Source: Algoriphagus pacificus
Lineage (GTDB): Bacteria; Bacteroidota; Bacteroidia; Cytophagales; Cyclobacteriaceae
Direction: 5' to 3'
Length of the DNA stretch: 64,000 nucleotides
Assembly: GCF_017254845.1 (NCBI RefSeq)
Contig: NZ_JAFKCU010000008.1
Span: 1-64,000 of the forward strand
The notes below the pieces were generated by a model. The model saw only the letters and a program-made list of their open reading frames with translations. It ran no database searches and was not told the DNA's origin. The position numbers and the translations under genes are program-made. Numbering within the stretch: position 1 is the stretch's first letter; each line of letters opens with the position of its first letter. Below are positions 62,556 to 64,000 of this stretch, piece by piece.

Positions 62556-62783
62556 GTGGATTTATACCTTTTAGCCTGTTTAAAAATGAATAAATGTCAA
62601 GGCGAATTTCCAAGGTAGAACCAGAAATCACTGGTTGAGCCACTTTAATTCTAATTTTTTTTACTTCAAGAAAAAGATTCCTCTCGGCTTATAAGGATAA
62701 GGATATCAAAAGGATGAAGATCGGGAAAAACAATCCAAAAGGTTCATAGGTTTTAAAATCCTTTACATTTCATCATTAAACCC

Positions 62784-62791
62784 TAAATTTG
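62784..62791 (+). promoter_or_regulatory. -7 promoter element of the fumarylacetoacetase gene
   Basis: TAAATTTG followed by C is a perfect TAnnTTTG(C), leaving a leader of about 15 bases before the ATG at 62813. Confidence 0.55.
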
Positions 62792-62812
62792 CCCACTGAA
62801 AGATTTTTACAC

Positions 62813-64000
62813 ATGAGCGACAGCACAACCAACACCTTGAGTACTTGGGTGGAAGTTCCCAAAAATTCTGATTTCACTATTTACAATCTTCCTTTTGGGG
62901 TTTTCAAAAACAAGAGACTGAGTCCTAGAACTGGAATAGCGATAGGAGATAAGATTGTTGATCTAAGTGTTTTGGATCAGGAAGGCTTTTTCTCTGATTT
63001 GTTTTTGCCAGAGGGGATCTTCTTGAATGAAGCCCTCAATGAATTGATTTCTTTGGGAAAAGTCCAGACAAAAAAGATTCGGGAGAGGGTTCAGGATTTG
63101 CTTTTGGCAGATAATGAAAAGCTACGTGATCACTCTGCCCGAGGAAAGGTAATGGTCAATCGGAAGGAAGCAGAAATGCTTTTGCCAGTGAAAATCGGGG
63201 ATTACACAGATTTTTATAGCTCTATGGAGCATGCCACCAACGTAGGCAAGATGTTTCGTGATCCGGAAAATGCCTTATTGCCAAACTGGAAACATTTACC
63301 TGTTGGCTATCATGGGAGAGCCTCCAGCATTATACCTTCAGGAGTACCCATCCACAGACCTAAAGGTCAATTCAAAACTCCTGATATGGAAACTCCTGGC
63401 TTTGGACCATCCAAAAAGATGGATTTTGAATTGGAACTTGCTTTCATAACCGGGAAATCTACCAAGCTGGGAGATTCAGTTTCAACTGCTGATGCAGAGG
63501 ATTATATCTTCGGTTTTGTGCTTTTCAACGACTGGTCAGCAAGAGATATCCAAGCTTGGGAATACGTTCCTTTGGGACCTTTCCTTGGCAAAAGCTTTGC
63601 CTCATCTATTTCTCCATGGGTGGTGACTTTGGAAGCTTTGGAATATTTCAAAACAGAGGGTCCGGTTCAGGAACCTGAGGTTTTGCCGTATTTGCAATGT
63701 GAGAAAGCCTATAGTTTCGATATCAATTTAGAGGTTTATATTCAGCCTGAGGACAAAAAAGCATCCAAGGTTTGCCAGTCAAACTTTAAATACATGTACT
63801 GGAATGTGGCTCAGCAACTAGCCCATCATACTGTAAATGGCTGCAATATTAATGTGGGCGATTTGATGGCTTCCGGGACAATCTCTGGTAAAACGGAAGA
63901 TTCATTTGGATCAATGCTTGAGCTTTCTTGGAACGGAAAGAATCTTGTAAAATTGGAGACAGGAGAGGAGCGAACTTTCTTGGAAGATGGAGATACCGTG
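62813..64000 (+). CDS. fahA: Fumarylacetoacetase (3' end beyond the window)
   Basis: The first 396 residues of fumarylacetoacetate hydrolase, the last enzyme of tyrosine breakdown, giving fumarate and acetoacetate. An N-terminal SH3-like domain (about 15-125) leads to the catalytic domain with D130-Y-T-D133-F-Y, H140, YHGRASS, the metal-binding DFELELAF, and NDWSARDIQAWEY plus PLGPFLGKSF. The reading frame is open to the window edge and lacks only about 20-30 residues compared with the family. A -7 element precedes it. Confidence 0.95.
   Translation, partial: MSDSTTNTLSTWVEVPKNSDFTIYNLPFGVFKNKRLSPRTGIAIGDKIVDLSVLDQEGFFSDLFLPEGIFLNEALNELISLGKVQTKKIRERVQDLLLADNEKLRDHSARGKVMVNRKEAEMLLPVKIGDYTDFYSSMEHATNVGKMFRDPENALLPNWKHLPVGYHGRASSIIPSGVPIHRPKGQFKTPDMETPGFGPSKKMDFELELAFITGKSTKLGDSVSTADAEDYIFGFVLFNDWSARDIQAWEYVPLGPFLGKSFASSISPWVVTLEALEYFKTEGPVQEPEVLPYLQCEKAYSFDINLEVYIQPEDKKASKVCQSNFKYMYWNVAQQLAHHTVNGCNINVGDLMASGTISGKTEDSFGSMLELSWNGKNLVKLETGEERTFLEDGDTV

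Noticed and set aside
1-64000. CRISPR arrays, phage genes or transposases
   Set aside because: No regularly spaced direct repeats, integrase, transposase or phage structural motifs were seen; the only mobile-like unit is the small TIR cassette at 45705-46200.

Overview
The window looks like a chromosomal segment of a Bacteroidota bacterium, most likely order Cytophagales near Algoriphagus/Cyclobacterium. This is inferred from several traits: a fused CcoN-CcoO oxidase subunit, a fused LpxC-FabZ, the type IX secretion regulator PorX, DUF4296 and DUF4924 proteins, -7 promoter elements of the form TAnnTTTG, and many TTG/GTG or leader-poor starts. Almost everything is core genome and is packed tightly with small overlaps.

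Region by region. 1-150: end of an rRNA operon (5S rRNA and terminator). 300-10850: microaerobic respiration block with a Usp-like protein, CcoI, CcoS, CcoNO, CcoQ, CcoP, CcoG, FixH and a SafE-like membrane protein, meeting hemN head-on. Three similar CTGA(T/C)-N4-ATCA palindromes (two exact in the core, one with a mismatch) lie upstream of the Usp-like gene, ccoI and hemN, so an FNR/CRP-type regulator probably controls the block. 10944-13735: a shortened Bat (aerotolerance) operon. 13842-16588: DUF4296 lipoprotein and MutS2. 16638-22306: lipoprotein, then the lipid A operon HD hydrolase-lpxD-lpxC/fabZ-lpxA-ABC ATPase. 22342-25538: porX-tsaE-ald.

25540-32382 is the most unusual part. An E1/ThiF-like domain fused to a nitroreductase domain, a GNAT-like acyltransferase, a 7TM-DISM histidine kinase and a receiver-first histidine kinase are packed without gaps, and a lone receiver protein is transcribed divergently. 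The arrangement suggests that a modified small molecule is made and sensed at the same locus.

32470-47280: pyrophosphatase, a PH-like membrane protein, AcpH-like phosphodiesterase, a Upf1-type helicase, an EEP phosphatase, DUF4924, a three-gene RND efflux operon with a 20-bp palindrome upstream, lepA, folD and tRNA-Leu(GAG). Between lepA and folD sits a 496-bp four-helix-bundle gene cassette with 31-bp imperfect terminal inverted repeats.

47567-52494: DsrE-like protein, a hybrid histidine kinase, a convergent sigma-54 activator and a small secreted PepSY-like protein. That last gene has a near-perfect sigma-54 promoter and an AT-rich dyad about 150 bp further upstream, so this looks like a complete two-component/sigma-54 circuit with its target. 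52854-64000: PurF-like amidotransferase, M42 peptidase, an App1-like phosphatase with a lipid kinase, DUF1080 lipoprotein, amidase with SH3 domains, valS, and a fumarylacetoacetase gene cut by the window end. I saw no phage, transposase or CRISPR.
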